Below are positions 8,841 through 18,500 of a stretch of DNA of 64,000 nucleotides, one piece after another. Every line of letters starts with the position of its first letter. Positions within the stretch are counted from its first letter, which is position 1. Source of the DNA: Xanthomonas prunicola (lineage in GTDB: Bacteria; Pseudomonadota; Gammaproteobacteria; Xanthomonadales; Xanthomonadaceae); assembly GCF_002846205.1 (NCBI RefSeq), contig NZ_PHKV01000001.1:558001-622000 (forward strand), read 5' to 3'. Below the pieces are notes generated by a model, which had not been told where the DNA came from, did no database searches, and was given only the letters and a program-made list of their open reading frames with translations. The translations under genes were made by a program, and so were the position numbers.

Positions 8841-9371
8841 ATGACCCGGATGGCTTCCATGTCGCTCGCACGCCGCATTCCCTTGCTGGTCTGCCTGACC
8901 CTGGCGTTGCATGCCGCCCCCGCCCTGGCGCAACGCGCGGTGCACGGCGATCTGCAGTCGCAGATGAGTGCCGAACAATTCAAGGCCGCCGGCCTGGACA
9001 AGCTCAATGCCAGCGAACTGGCGGCGCTCAATGACTGGCTGCAGGGCAAGGTCGCCAAGGAGGCCGCGGTGGTGGTCGAACAGGCCAAGGAAGCCGGTCG
9101 CCAGGAAGTGATCGTCAAGAACCGCGGTTTCTTCGACTTCGGCAGCAAGGAGCCGATCGAGAGCACGTTGGTTGGCGAATTCAGAGGCTTTTCGAAGGGG
9201 CGTGTCTATACGTTGGCGAACGGCCAAGAGTGGGAACAGACCGATGCGGCCAGCCTGTCCGGCGTGCGCAAGGACGCCCCCAAGGTCAAGATCAAGCCGG
9301 GTCTGGTTGGCGTGTGGTATCTGCAGATCGAGGGCTACAACACGCCGGCCAAGGTGCGGCGGATCAAGTAA
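8841..9371 (+). CDS. Exported protein of unknown function
   Basis: Up to 176 residues. Three in-frame ATGs (8841, 8850, 8859) are possible; the last gives a clean signal peptide, SLARRIPLLVCLTLALHAAP ending in ALA-Q, cleaved by signal peptidase I. The mature part starts with a helical stretch (LNASELAALNDWLQGKVAK) and then a compact beta-rich region rich in Lys and Gly (GFFDFGSKEPIEST, VYTLANGQEWEQTDA, PGLVGVWYLQIEGYN), which could be a small OB- or SH3-like barrel. I do not recognise a named family. It follows pqqE by 45 bases on the same strand but has no evident link to PQQ synthesis. Periplasmic location is inferred from the signal peptide. Confidence 0.75.
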   Translation: MTRMASMSLARRIPLLVCLTLALHAAPALAQRAVHGDLQSQMSAEQFKAAGLDKLNASELAALNDWLQGKVAKEAAVVVEQAKEAGRQEVIVKNRGFFDFGSKEPIESTLVGEFRGFSKGRVYTLANGQEWEQTDAASLSGVRKDAPKVKIKPGLVGVWYLQIEGYNTPAKVRRIK

Positions 9372-9759
9372 GCCCACTCGCTAACATCGCGCGGCTGCCG
9401 ATGGCGGTCGCCGCGCGTTGTGTCCGCGCCATGCAATTGCAGCCGCGCATTTTCGCTGACTGCAGCGCAGTGCACGCGCAGGGCGGCGTTGATCCCGGCA
9501 GCCGAGCCGCAAAGGTGGCCGCGTACACGCCACGCTCGGCCCAGCTGAAGCAGCAGCGCCCCCTCATCGCGCTCAGCATCAGCGAAACGCAGCCCATGCG
9601 CGGCAGCGACAGCTGCCGTGCTCGGTGGCGATAGGTACCACGCGTACACTCGTGCGCACACTGCGCCTACCGCACCTACTGACGTGACTGCTGGCCACGC
9701 CGTTGCCGCGCGATTGCCCGCAGACACGCTGGCAGACGCACGACATCCGGAGAATATGC
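9372..9759. other. Gene-free gap with weak hairpin
   Basis: No reading frame here resembles a protein. At 9388-9417 an 8-bp arm pair (CGCGCGGC / GCCGCGCG) with a 14-base loop follows the preceding gene by 17 bases and could slow or stop transcription, though the tract after it (TTGTGTCC) is only weakly T-rich. The remainder shows no recognisable element. Confidence 0.35.
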
Positions 9760-11274
9760 ATGCGCTCGATGACCCGTTTCAGCGCCGCCTTGCCGACGTC
9801 CCTGATGCTTCTCGCAGGCGTCGCGCCCGCTGCTTCAGCCGTTTCTACTGCAACACCGGTGGAGCGCTGCGCGAGTGCATCCGAGGTTGGCTTCGACCAG
9901 GCGTTGGTCTGCTACCGCGATGCCATCGAACAACAACCGCTGGTCTACACGCATGTTGCCACCAGCAGCATTGCCGATGTCGAGCGGCGCGATTACCTGC
10001 TGACCTCGCAAGACTGGTCACCCGAAGGACTGGTCACGCCGGCACGTTGGCAGCACGACGTGGCGATCTACGTGCCGAAAGAGGCATTACCCACACGCGC
10101 AGTGTTGATCTCGACCAATGGCACGCGTCATCCGCTGGATGGCAGTGCAGCGCAGCCGTCCAGCGAATTGCCGCCTGAGGCATTGGCGGCCTTGGCGCGA
10201 CGCACCCGCACCGTGGTGATCGCGCTCAGCGATCTCCCCAACCAGGCGCTGAGCTACCGGGGCGATGCCACTCCACGTCGCGAAGACGACAGCGTGGCCT
10301 ACAGCTGGTCGTTGTTCCTGAAAGCGCCGCAGCAGCGCAAGACCATGCCACTACACGTGCCGATGGCAGCCGCGATTGCACGCACCATGAGCCTGGCCGA
10401 ACGCGAATTGGTCCCGTTGCGCATCCATCGCTTCGTTCTTGCCGGCGCTTCCAAACGCGGTTGGGCAAGCTGGCACGCCACCATCGCCGACCAGCGCGTG
10501 GACGCGGTGGTGCCGTTCGTGATCGACATCCTCAACATGCCGGCAGTCCTGGAGCATATGTCCCGTACGTATGGCGGCAACTGGCCGATTGCCTTCAACG
10601 CCTACGCCAAGCAGGGCATCACCTCGCAACTGAAGACCCAGGCTTTCGCGCAACTGGTGCAGTTGCAGGATCCGCTGAGCTATTTGCACACGCCGTACCG
10701 CAAGCGGCTGGAAGTGCCCAAGTACATCGTCAATGCCAGCGGCGACGATTTCTTCCTGCCGGACAATACCCAGTTCTTCTACAACGCGCTGCCGGGCAGC
10801 AAGGCGCTACGCGTACTGCCCAATCGTGCGCACAACATCCGCGCCTCCATCGTGGACACCTTGGCGCCGTTTATCACGCGCATGCAGCAGCAGCGCCCGT
10901 TACCGCAGGTGAGCGATACCTTGCGTACGGATAAGGCGCCGCAGATCCGCTTCCGCTCTTCCGAGCGGCCAACGCAAATGCAGCTGTGGAGCGCAACGAA
11001 TCCGCAGGCGCGCGACTTCCGCTATGCCTGCGGCATTCGCTACAGTGCCACCCCCATTGCGCTCGCCGACGGCAGCAACGTCTCGGTGCCAGTGCAGGTT
11101 CCTGAGGCCGGCTGGAGCGCGTACTTCCTCGAAGCCACCTATGCGGATGGATTCGTAGCCACCAGCCAGACCTATGTGCTCGGCAAGCAGCACTACCCCA
11201 CACAGGCGCCGCCCACTGACAACGCGGCCTGCAGCACGTTGCCTGGTGTGACCAGCGTTACTGCTGTGCACTGA
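9760..11274 (+). CDS. PhoPQ-activated pathogenicity-related (PqaA-type) exported protein
   Basis: 504 residues from the ATG at 9760, chosen because a CCGGAGAA ribosome-binding site lies just upstream and the next residues form a signal peptide (SMTRFSAALPTSLMLLAGVA, cut near PAASA-V). The body fits the PhoPQ-activated pathogenicity-related family, an alpha/beta-hydrolase-like fold: FVLAGASKRGWASW around the nucleophile-elbow position (G-A-S-K-R-G), VDAVVPFVIDILNMP, VPKYIVNASGDDFFLPDN with an acidic residue, and LRVLPNRAHNIRAS with the histidine. The Ser-Asp-His set suggests hydrolase activity, but substrates of this family are not established. A C-terminal beta domain follows (GIRYSATPIALAD). 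Periplasmic or secreted. The glucokinase gene starts 295 bases downstream. Confidence 0.88.
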   Translation: MRSMTRFSAALPTSLMLLAGVAPAASAVSTATPVERCASASEVGFDQALVCYRDAIEQQPLVYTHVATSSIADVERRDYLLTSQDWSPEGLVTPARWQHDVAIYVPKEALPTRAVLISTNGTRHPLDGSAAQPSSELPPEALAALARRTRTVVIALSDLPNQALSYRGDATPRREDDSVAYSWSLFLKAPQQRKTMPLHVPMAAAIARTMSLAERELVPLRIHRFVLAGASKRGWASWHATIADQRVDAVVPFVIDILNMPAVLEHMSRTYGGNWPIAFNAYAKQGITSQLKTQAFAQLVQLQDPLSYLHTPYRKRLEVPKYIVNASGDDFFLPDNTQFFYNALPGSKALRVLPNRAHNIRASIVDTLAPFITRMQQQRPLPQVSDTLRTDKAPQIRFRSSERPTQMQLWSATNPQARDFRYACGIRYSATPIALADGSNVSVPVQVPEAGWSAYFLEATYADGFVATSQTYVLGKQHYPTQAPPTDNAACSTLPGVTSVTAVH

Positions 11275-11569
11275 AGCAATCGTTGAAAGAGTGGCCGGTC
11301 GCAATAGCCGATTGAAGCATGTGACGGTCATCTGGGCACGTCGCGCTACCGAGCGCGTGGCATCAGACCACGCTGCCACGGTGAACGTATTTGTCCGCTT
11401 TGCGCAACGAAGTCCGCACAGACAAGGCCAGACCGCACATTTTTGCACTTGAGTACGCCAGCAAGATCGATCCAACCCGACTGAGCCATTGACATCGTTG
11501 TCACCAACTCCTACACAGGCCCCTACGCGCTGACGGCATCGACCGATCAGACGGACCAAAGGACTGAAT

Positions 11570-12607
11570 GTGGCTGCGATTTCGCGTTCCGCTTACGCCT
11601 CTGCTTCGCCCGCTGTCCCCGTCGCCACCAACTTCATCGCTGCCGATGTCGGCGGCACGCATGTGCGTCTTGGTCACATGGTGCAGGCCAGCGACGTAGC
11701 CATCGAGCTGTCGCGCTACCGCACCTACCGCTGCGCCGAACACGCCAGTCTGGAAGCCATTTTCGCGGACTTTCTGCAACAACGGCGGGGTGTCGTCGAT
11801 GCGGTGGTGATCGCCAGTGCCGGCGTGGCGCTGGACGATGGCAGCTTCATCAGCAACAACCTGCCGTGGACGATCTCGCCCAGCCGCATCGGCGCCGCAC
11901 TGGCGGTGCGCAAGGTGCACCTGGTCAACGATTTCGAAGCAGTCGCCTACGCGGCACCACAGATGGAACAACGCGCCGTGTTGCAACTGAGCGGACCGAG
12001 GCCGCGCCACGCGCGCGCCACCGGACCGATTCTAGTGGTCGGCCCCGGCACTGGTTTGGGGGCAGCGGTGTGGATCAATGCCAAGCCACGCGCGATCGTG
12101 CTGGCCACCGAAGCCGGTCAGGTCGCGCTGGCCAGCACGCATGCGCAGGAACACGCATTGCTGCAGATCTTGTTGCGTGGCCGGCACTATCTGCCACTGG
12201 AGCACGTGTTGTCCGGCCCTGGTTTACTGCATCTCTATGACGCCGTGTGCGAGCTGCATGCCGCACCACCGCGTCATCGCCTGCCCGCCGCAGTGACGCA
12301 TGCAGCGCTGCACGAAGACGATGCGCTGGCGCGCGAATGCTTGCAGCGTTTCTGCGGCCTGCTAGGGAGCGCGGTCGGCGACATGGCACTGGCCTACGGC
12401 GCCGCCGGCGGCATCTATCTGGCTGGGGGCTTCCTGCCGATGATCGGCCAGTTCCTGGCCGGCAGCACATTTACCGAGCGCTTTCTGGCCAAGGGCAACA
12501 TGCGCGCAGTGCTCGAACGCATCCCGGTCAAATTGGTCGAGCACGGGCAACTGGGCGTGCTCGGCGCGGCGAACTGGTATCTGCAACACCACACTGACGT
12601 GTCGTAA
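11570..12607 (+). CDS. glk: Glucokinase
   Basis: 345 residues from the GTG at 11570. Bacterial glucokinase phosphorylates glucose with ATP to glucose 6-phosphate in the cytoplasm. Family segments: the phosphate-binding loop AADVGGTHVRLG, the sugar-binding segment VHLVNDFEAVAYA (Asn-Asp), the adenosine-binding VVGPGTGLGAAVW and YLAGGFLPMI near the C terminus. The N terminus is about 20 residues longer than in E. coli Glk and low in complexity (SAYASASPAVPVATN), so the true start could be a little downstream. It lies upstream of a large TonB receptor (gap 104 bases), a pairing that would fit uptake plus phosphorylation of glucose from an imported sugar, but this is inference. Confidence 0.93.
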   Translation: MAAISRSAYASASPAVPVATNFIAADVGGTHVRLGHMVQASDVAIELSRYRTYRCAEHASLEAIFADFLQQRRGVVDAVVIASAGVALDDGSFISNNLPWTISPSRIGAALAVRKVHLVNDFEAVAYAAPQMEQRAVLQLSGPRPRHARATGPILVVGPGTGLGAAVWINAKPRAIVLATEAGQVALASTHAQEHALLQILLRGRHYLPLEHVLSGPGLLHLYDAVCELHAAPPRHRLPAAVTHAALHEDDALARECLQRFCGLLGSAVGDMALAYGAAGGIYLAGGFLPMIGQFLAGSTFTERFLAKGNMRAVLERIPVKLVEHGQLGVLGAANWYLQHHTDVS

Positions 12608-12711
12608 GCGATCCACCACGCGCTCTCCTACCCCGAGCGCGAGGCTGCAAGACCCGCATCCGGCGAGCAGCAGCCCGCCGTCCATCCCTGTGCGTGATGA
12701 GGAGAGACATC

Positions 12712-15348
12712 ATGAAATACAGCATGACCCTGCTGTCCAGCGCCATTGCACTATCGCTGGCATTCGCTGCGCAAGCCCAGGACAGCGCTGGTACGCAAGC
12801 CACCGACCTGGACGCCGTCCAGGTGGTCGGCATCCGTGCCAGCCTGGAGAAATCGCTCGACACCAAACGCAACAACACCGGTATTTCCGAAGCGATTACC
12901 GCCGAGGACATCGGCAAATTTCCAAGCACCAATGTGGCCGAAGCGCTCTCACAGATTCCCGGTGTCACCCTGGACAGACGTTTCGGGCAAGGCGAGCGGG
13001 TGAGTATCGACGGCACCGACCCCAGTCTCAATCTGTCGTTCCTGGATGGGCACCCGGTCGCGCAGGCGATCTGGTTGTACGGCGAACAGCCCAGCCGCGG
13101 TTTCGATTACACCTTGCTGGCCCCACAGATCCTGGGCCGTGCGGAAATCCTCAAATCCTCCGAAGCACGACTTACCGAGGGCAGCCTGGGCGGCACGGTG
13201 CTGATGCATACGCGGCAGCCGCTGGATCTGAAGGTCAACGAAGTGGCCGCCTCCATCGGCTACAGCTACAGCGACCAGGCCAGCCAGGGCAAACCAAACG
13301 CGGCACTGCTGTATAGCTGGAAGAACGCAGCCGAGACCTTCGGCATCGCAGTGTCGGCGCAGCATTACGAAGAACGCGTGGACCGCCGCGGCATGGAAGT
13401 CTTTGGCTATGCACCGGCCAGCACCTTCGCCAATGCCGCAGATGGCGTGCCTGCCGATGCGGATGTGCCCAACTCCATCAACGCGGCCTGGTTCCAGCAG
13501 GATCGCCAGCGCGATAGTGCCGTGGTCAACCTGCAGCTCAAGCCCAGCGAGGCGCTGGAGTTCAATCTGAGCGGCCTCTACATCAACGAAAACTTCGACA
13601 ACTACAACCAGTCGATGTACAGCTTTCTCACTTGGAATCCCGGCACGGTGGCGGCAGTGGACCAACTTGGCGGCGTCCGTAACGGGGTGGTCACCAATGG
13701 CCACTCCAGCGCCAACGCCATCCCGCTCGGCGGCACGGTGATCTACGACAACAACGTGCGCGAATCGGAAGTGACCACCAAAGGGCTGGACCTGCGCGGC
13801 GCCTTCCGCGGCGAGGGCTGGGGCTTGAACGGACAGGTGGGCCAGAGCAAGTCCGAGAACAAAGATCTCTCGCAATACTTCATCGAGCCGTTCTACAACG
13901 GCGGCTTCAGCTGGGACACCCGCCGCGGCATCCGCTTCGACGATCCGTCGGCGGCACGCGACCCAGCCAACTGGGGCTCGGCAGGTGGATGGTTTGGCAA
14001 CAACGGCATCTTCTCCACCGAAAGCAAAGACACGTACGGCCAGCTGGACTTCAATCTGCGGTTCGACGGCGTGTTCAATCAAGTGCTGCTGGGCGTGCGC
14101 CACGGCAAGCATGACGAGCGCTTCGAACTCAATGTCTATGGCGGCGTCACCCCTGGCACGCTTGCCGATGTCGGCACCATCGGGCTGACCGATCTACAGG
14201 ACTTCTACCCCGATCACGGCCGGCATGTGCAGGCAGGCCGCAACAATGTGTTGAACTGGATCCGCAACAGCCCGGTCGACTACAACGCACCCGATCCGGC
14301 CAGCTATCTCAACAATAGCTGGGCGCTTGCGCAGACCAACAACGCGGCGTATGCGCAGCTGAATTTCTCCGGCGGCGGCCTGCGCGGCAATCTGGGCGTG
14401 CGCTATGTGGACTCCAAGACCGAAGGCAGCGGCTTCGTCTACAGCGGTACGCCCTCGCTCGCCAACGCCGACAGCCTGTGGCAGACCCGCACCCGCAAAG
14501 AAGACTTCCTGCTGCCTTCGCTGACGCTATCGTACGAGACCAGCGACGACTGGGTATTCCGCTTCGCTGCGGCCAAGGTCATCGCCTGGGCACCGTACAA
14601 CCAGATGGTCAACAACACCTTTCTCAACGACACCACGTTGACCGGCAGCGGCGGCAATGCAGGGTTATCGCCGTACGAATCCTGGAACTTCAATCTCTCT
14701 GCCGAGTATTACTTCGCGCAGCAAGCCGTGGTGGCGTGGTCTGTTTTCTACAAGAAGATCGACAACTACATCGACACCAGCGCCAGCGCGGAGCGCCAGT
14801 ACAACGCACTGCGCGACACCGCACCGCAAAGCTGGGCGCAGCTGGTGGGCAGCAATGGCTGTACGGCCGACGGCTACTGCGACTACAGCATCCAGCGGCC
14901 GCGCAATGCCGGCGACGGCAAGGTCAAAGGTTTCAACATCTCCTTCCAGCAACCGTTCGGCGACAGCGGCTTCGGCCTGACTGCCAACTACACCTATGCC
15001 GCTGGCGAAAACAACACCGGCGATGCCCTGCCCTATCAATCGCGCAACAGCCTTGCCTTCAGCCCGTACTACGAAAAAGGCCCGCTCAATGCGCGGCTGA
15101 CCTACAACTGGCGCGACAGCTATCTGGCCGGCGGTTACGTGGCCGGTGCGGCACCGGCAAGTGTGGATGACTACGCCGAACTCGGCGCCAGCGTCGGCTA
15201 TGCGTTCAGCCCCAACTGGTCGTTGCAGGTCGACGCGCAGAACCTGTTGGACGAGCAGTACCTGCAGTATCTAGGCGACAAGGACCATCTGGCCGGCCGC
15301 TACAAGAGTGGACGCCGCTACATGGCCAGCCTGCACGTGAAGTTCTAG
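12712..15348 (+). CDS. TonB-dependent outer-membrane receptor (Xanthomonas/Caulobacter type)
   Basis: 878 residues from the ATG at 12712, which has GAGGAGAG seven bases upstream; an ATG 18 bases earlier is less well placed. A signal peptide (LLSSAIALSLAFAAQA-Q) is followed by the TonB-box region and the plug, with the signature VVGIRASLEKSLDTKRNNTG and KFPSTNVAEALSQIPGVTLD typical of the TonB-Xanthomonas/Caulobacter receptor subfamily. The rest is a 22-strand barrel rich in aromatic-ended strands, finishing with YMASLHVKF (terminal Phe), the outer-membrane assembly signal. Receptors of this subfamily often import plant carbohydrates; the neighbour glucokinase supports a sugar, but the ligand is unknown. 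The gene converges with hrpA. Confidence 0.93.
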   Translation: MKYSMTLLSSAIALSLAFAAQAQDSAGTQATDLDAVQVVGIRASLEKSLDTKRNNTGISEAITAEDIGKFPSTNVAEALSQIPGVTLDRRFGQGERVSIDGTDPSLNLSFLDGHPVAQAIWLYGEQPSRGFDYTLLAPQILGRAEILKSSEARLTEGSLGGTVLMHTRQPLDLKVNEVAASIGYSYSDQASQGKPNAALLYSWKNAAETFGIAVSAQHYEERVDRRGMEVFGYAPASTFANAADGVPADADVPNSINAAWFQQDRQRDSAVVNLQLKPSEALEFNLSGLYINENFDNYNQSMYSFLTWNPGTVAAVDQLGGVRNGVVTNGHSSANAIPLGGTVIYDNNVRESEVTTKGLDLRGAFRGEGWGLNGQVGQSKSENKDLSQYFIEPFYNGGFSWDTRRGIRFDDPSAARDPANWGSAGGWFGNNGIFSTESKDTYGQLDFNLRFDGVFNQVLLGVRHGKHDERFELNVYGGVTPGTLADVGTIGLTDLQDFYPDHGRHVQAGRNNVLNWIRNSPVDYNAPDPASYLNNSWALAQTNNAAYAQLNFSGGGLRGNLGVRYVDSKTEGSGFVYSGTPSLANADSLWQTRTRKEDFLLPSLTLSYETSDDWVFRFAAAKVIAWAPYNQMVNNTFLNDTTLTGSGGNAGLSPYESWNFNLSAEYYFAQQAVVAWSVFYKKIDNYIDTSASAERQYNALRDTAPQSWAQLVGSNGCTADGYCDYSIQRPRNAGDGKVKGFNISFQQPFGDSGFGLTANYTYAAGENNTGDALPYQSRNSLAFSPYYEKGPLNARLTYNWRDSYLAGGYVAGAAPASVDDYAELGASVGYAFSPNWSLQVDAQNLLDEQYLQYLGDKDHLAGRYKSGRRYMASLHVKF

Positions 15349-15375
15349 CGCAGCTAGCAACGACTGCGCTCATCG

Positions 15376-15457
15376 CCCGGCGGGCGCGGTCGGTGCTCAG
15401 AGCCGGCGCGTACCATTTGTACGTCCCGGCTCTGAGCGCGCCGCCCGCGCCGACCTG
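15376..15457. terminator. Large inverted repeat between converging genes (bidirectional terminator candidate)
   Basis: The core at 15397-15435 has arms TCAGAGCCGG and CCGGCTCTGA that pair perfectly, with inner GTAC/GTAC also pairing across a short loop. Outer arms (GGGCGCGGTCGG and CCGCCCGCGCCGACC) pair imperfectly and extend it to about 80 bases. No clear T-run flanks it. Its position between the 3' ends of the TonB receptor gene and hrpA suggests it ends or insulates both transcripts. Confidence 0.5.
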
Positions 15458-15563
15458 TCGACTGCTCGCTACGGTTTGCGGGCCGCTCTGAGCCTCGAAG
15501 ACGGAAGCCGCGTGCCTTGTAAAGCGCACGCGGCTTTGTTCGGATGCATGCCCGACCGAAGGC

Positions 15564-18500
15564 TCAACTGCGCAGTGCAGCGACCCGTTGCGACAGTTTC
15601 TTCGCCGAAACCCCGGATTTTGCGCCCAGCTCCTGCGCAAATACCGACACGCGCAGTTCTTCCAGATCCCAACGCAGCGCCTGCCACTCTTGGCGGTTTT
15701 GCAAACCGCGCGCGGCGGCCTCTTCCACTGCATCCACGAACGGCTTGAGCTCGAGCATGCGCGCCTGGTCGCGCGCAGGATCGCGCTTTGCACGCTCGGT
15801 GCGCAGGATCATCGCCCTGAGGTAGCGCGGATAATTGGCCAATGCGTCGGCCGGCGTATCGCGCAGGAAGCCTGCATGCACCAGCGCGCGCAGTTGCTGC
15901 TCCATGTCGTCCAGATTGCCGCGTGCCCAGCCCATCAACGGTGCTTCCAAAAGTGGCTTGAGTTCGGCCACGGCGCCCAGAATGCTTTCGGCCAACTTCA
16001 AGCGCTCCATCGCTTCGCCAAACAGTCGCTTGATCGCATCGTCGCGGCGCTGCGCAAATGCACCGGGGTCGCGAATGGCGCCCAGGCCATCGGCCAGTAC
16101 AGCGTTGAGCGCGGCATCGACCAGATCGCCACGCAGACGTTCCTGCGATTCGATCGCCGCATACAACAGCCCGGTCTTGGGCGACACCGGCAATTGCTTG
16201 CGTGCCTGTTTGATCTTGTCGGCCAACGCGATTTCCAGCAACCGACGCACACCACGCGGATGTGCGCGCGCAGCCTCGTTGCGGTCGGCAAAGATGCGCA
16301 GCGCGGCATTATCGCCTTGATCCACCAGCGCCGGGTACGCCGGCACACCGGCCTCGCCCGCCACCTGCTCGGGAATCGGCGTTGCCGGAAAATCGCGCAG
16401 ACCTTCGGCGGCCAGCGCGCGACCGGCACGTGCGGCGAATGCCTGGCCGGCACGTTCGCCGAAGCGGGCGCGCAGCCCGTCCAGATCGCGCGACTCGGCC
16501 AGCACCTTGCCGTCGTCGTCGCGCAGACGCAGGTTCATCAGCAGATGCGTGTCCAGCGATTGCTCGTCGAAATCCAGCGCCGATATCTGCACGCCGGTGG
16601 CCTTGGAGAGAAAACGCGCCAGCTCGCCGCGGAGATCGTCGGCCGACGGCAGGCTGTAGGCCTCGTAGAACGCACGCCCGAAATCCGGCGCCGGCACGAA
16701 ATTGCGCCGCTGCGCCTTGGGCAGGCTGCGAATCAACGCAGACGCCTTGTCGGCCACGAAGCCCGGCGCCAGCCACGACAGGCGCGCTGGATCCAGCGCA
16801 TTGAGCAAGTGCAACGGCACATCCAGGGTCACGCCGTCGTCGATGGCCCCCGGCTCGAAGCGGTAATGCAACGGCAGGCGCGCATCGCCAAGCGGGAAAT
16901 ACTTCGGAAAGCGATCGGCTTCGCTGCCTTCGCCCGGCAGCAGATCGTTCAACGACCAATGCAGGCTGCGGCGTTTGTCTGGCGGCAAGGTCTTCCACCA
17001 TGCATCCAGCCCACTGGCTGAATGCAGTTCAGCAGGAATGCGATCCAGATACCAGCGTGCCTGCCAGCCTTCATCGGCAACGATGCCGGCGCGACGCAAC
17101 TTGGCCTCTTCTTCGCGTGCTTGATCGAGCACTTTGAGGTTATCGGCCACGAATGCGGCACGCGTGTTGATTTCGCCCGTTACCAGACCTTGGCGCACGA
17201 ACAGATCATGCGCCGCGGCTGGGTCGATCTTGCCGAAATGCACTGGCTTTTTCGGCGCCAGCACCAGCCCGAACAGGCTGATCTGTTCCGACGCGACCAC
17301 CTGCCCCTGCGCACGCGACCAATGCGCATCGAAGTGCTTGCGCGCCAGCAAATGTCCCAGCTCGGCGATGGCCCAATCCGGCTCGATTGCCGCGTTGGTC
17401 ATGCCCCAGACCTTTTGCGTGTCCAGTAGCGTGGCAGCCAGAATCCACGGCGGCGGCTTGCGTGCCAATGCAGATCCGGGGAACGGCACGAACCGGCGTT
17501 GCCGCGCCGCCAAGAAGTCGCCCTTTTCGGTGCGATGCCCGATCTGCGTCGGCAGGCCCGCCAGCAGTGCGCGATGCAGCGATTGATACGCCGCCGCACG
17601 TTCGCGCTCGCTGGTACGTGCAGACACTTCCGCAGCCTCAGCCTGCTTGTTCGTCGCCGCAGGCGCATGTTGCGCAGGCGCTGCGTTGGGATCCGGCTTG
17701 CCTTCGCGTGCTAGTCGCGCGGCGCGATGCAGCTGGCCGCGCGTGGGCCGGTTGGCGTTATGGCCGTCCTCGCGGGCGGGCGCGCTGGCACCGGCCAGCA
17801 GCGGCGCCAGCATCACGTTGGCCGGCTCTTCGCTCCAACCGAGTTCTTCGCACAGCAGCCGCAGCTGCCGATGCAACTCGCGCCACTCGCGCATGCGCAA
17901 AAAGCCGAGGAAATGCCGGTTGCACCAGTCGCGCAGTTTGGATTGGGTAAGATCTTCATGCACCTGCCGGTACGCATCCCACAAGCGCAGGATGCCGACG
18001 AATTCAGAGCGCGCATCGGCAAACAGCGCATGCGCAGTATCGGCCGCCTCGCGAGCCTCGGGCGGGCGTTCGCGCGGGTCCTGGATGCCCAGGAACGAGG
18101 CGATGATGATCATCTCGCGCAGGCAGCCATGCTGCTGCGCAGCCACCAGCATGCGCGCCAGCTTGACGTCCACCGGCAGGCGCGCCATCTGGCGACCGAT
18201 CGCGGTCAGACGGCGCTGCGCATCGATCGCGCCCAGCTCCAGCAGCTGTTGCCAGCCATCGGCCACCGCGCGCTCGTCCGGCGCTTCCAGAAACGGGAAG
18301 TCCTCGATTCGCCCCAGCCCCAGTTGCAGCATGCGCAGGATCACGCCCGACAACGAGGAACGTCGTATTTCCGGGTCGGTAAACGCCGGGCGCGCGGCAA
18401 AGTCCGCTTCGGCATACAGCCGGTAGCAAATGCCCTCGGCAATACGCCCGCAGCGGCCCATGCGCTGATTGGCGCTGGCTTGCGAGATCGGCTCGATATG

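Noticed and set aside
15588-17021. 477-codon plus-strand frame opposite hrpA
   Set aside because: Antisense shadow; hrpA motifs are complete on the other strand.
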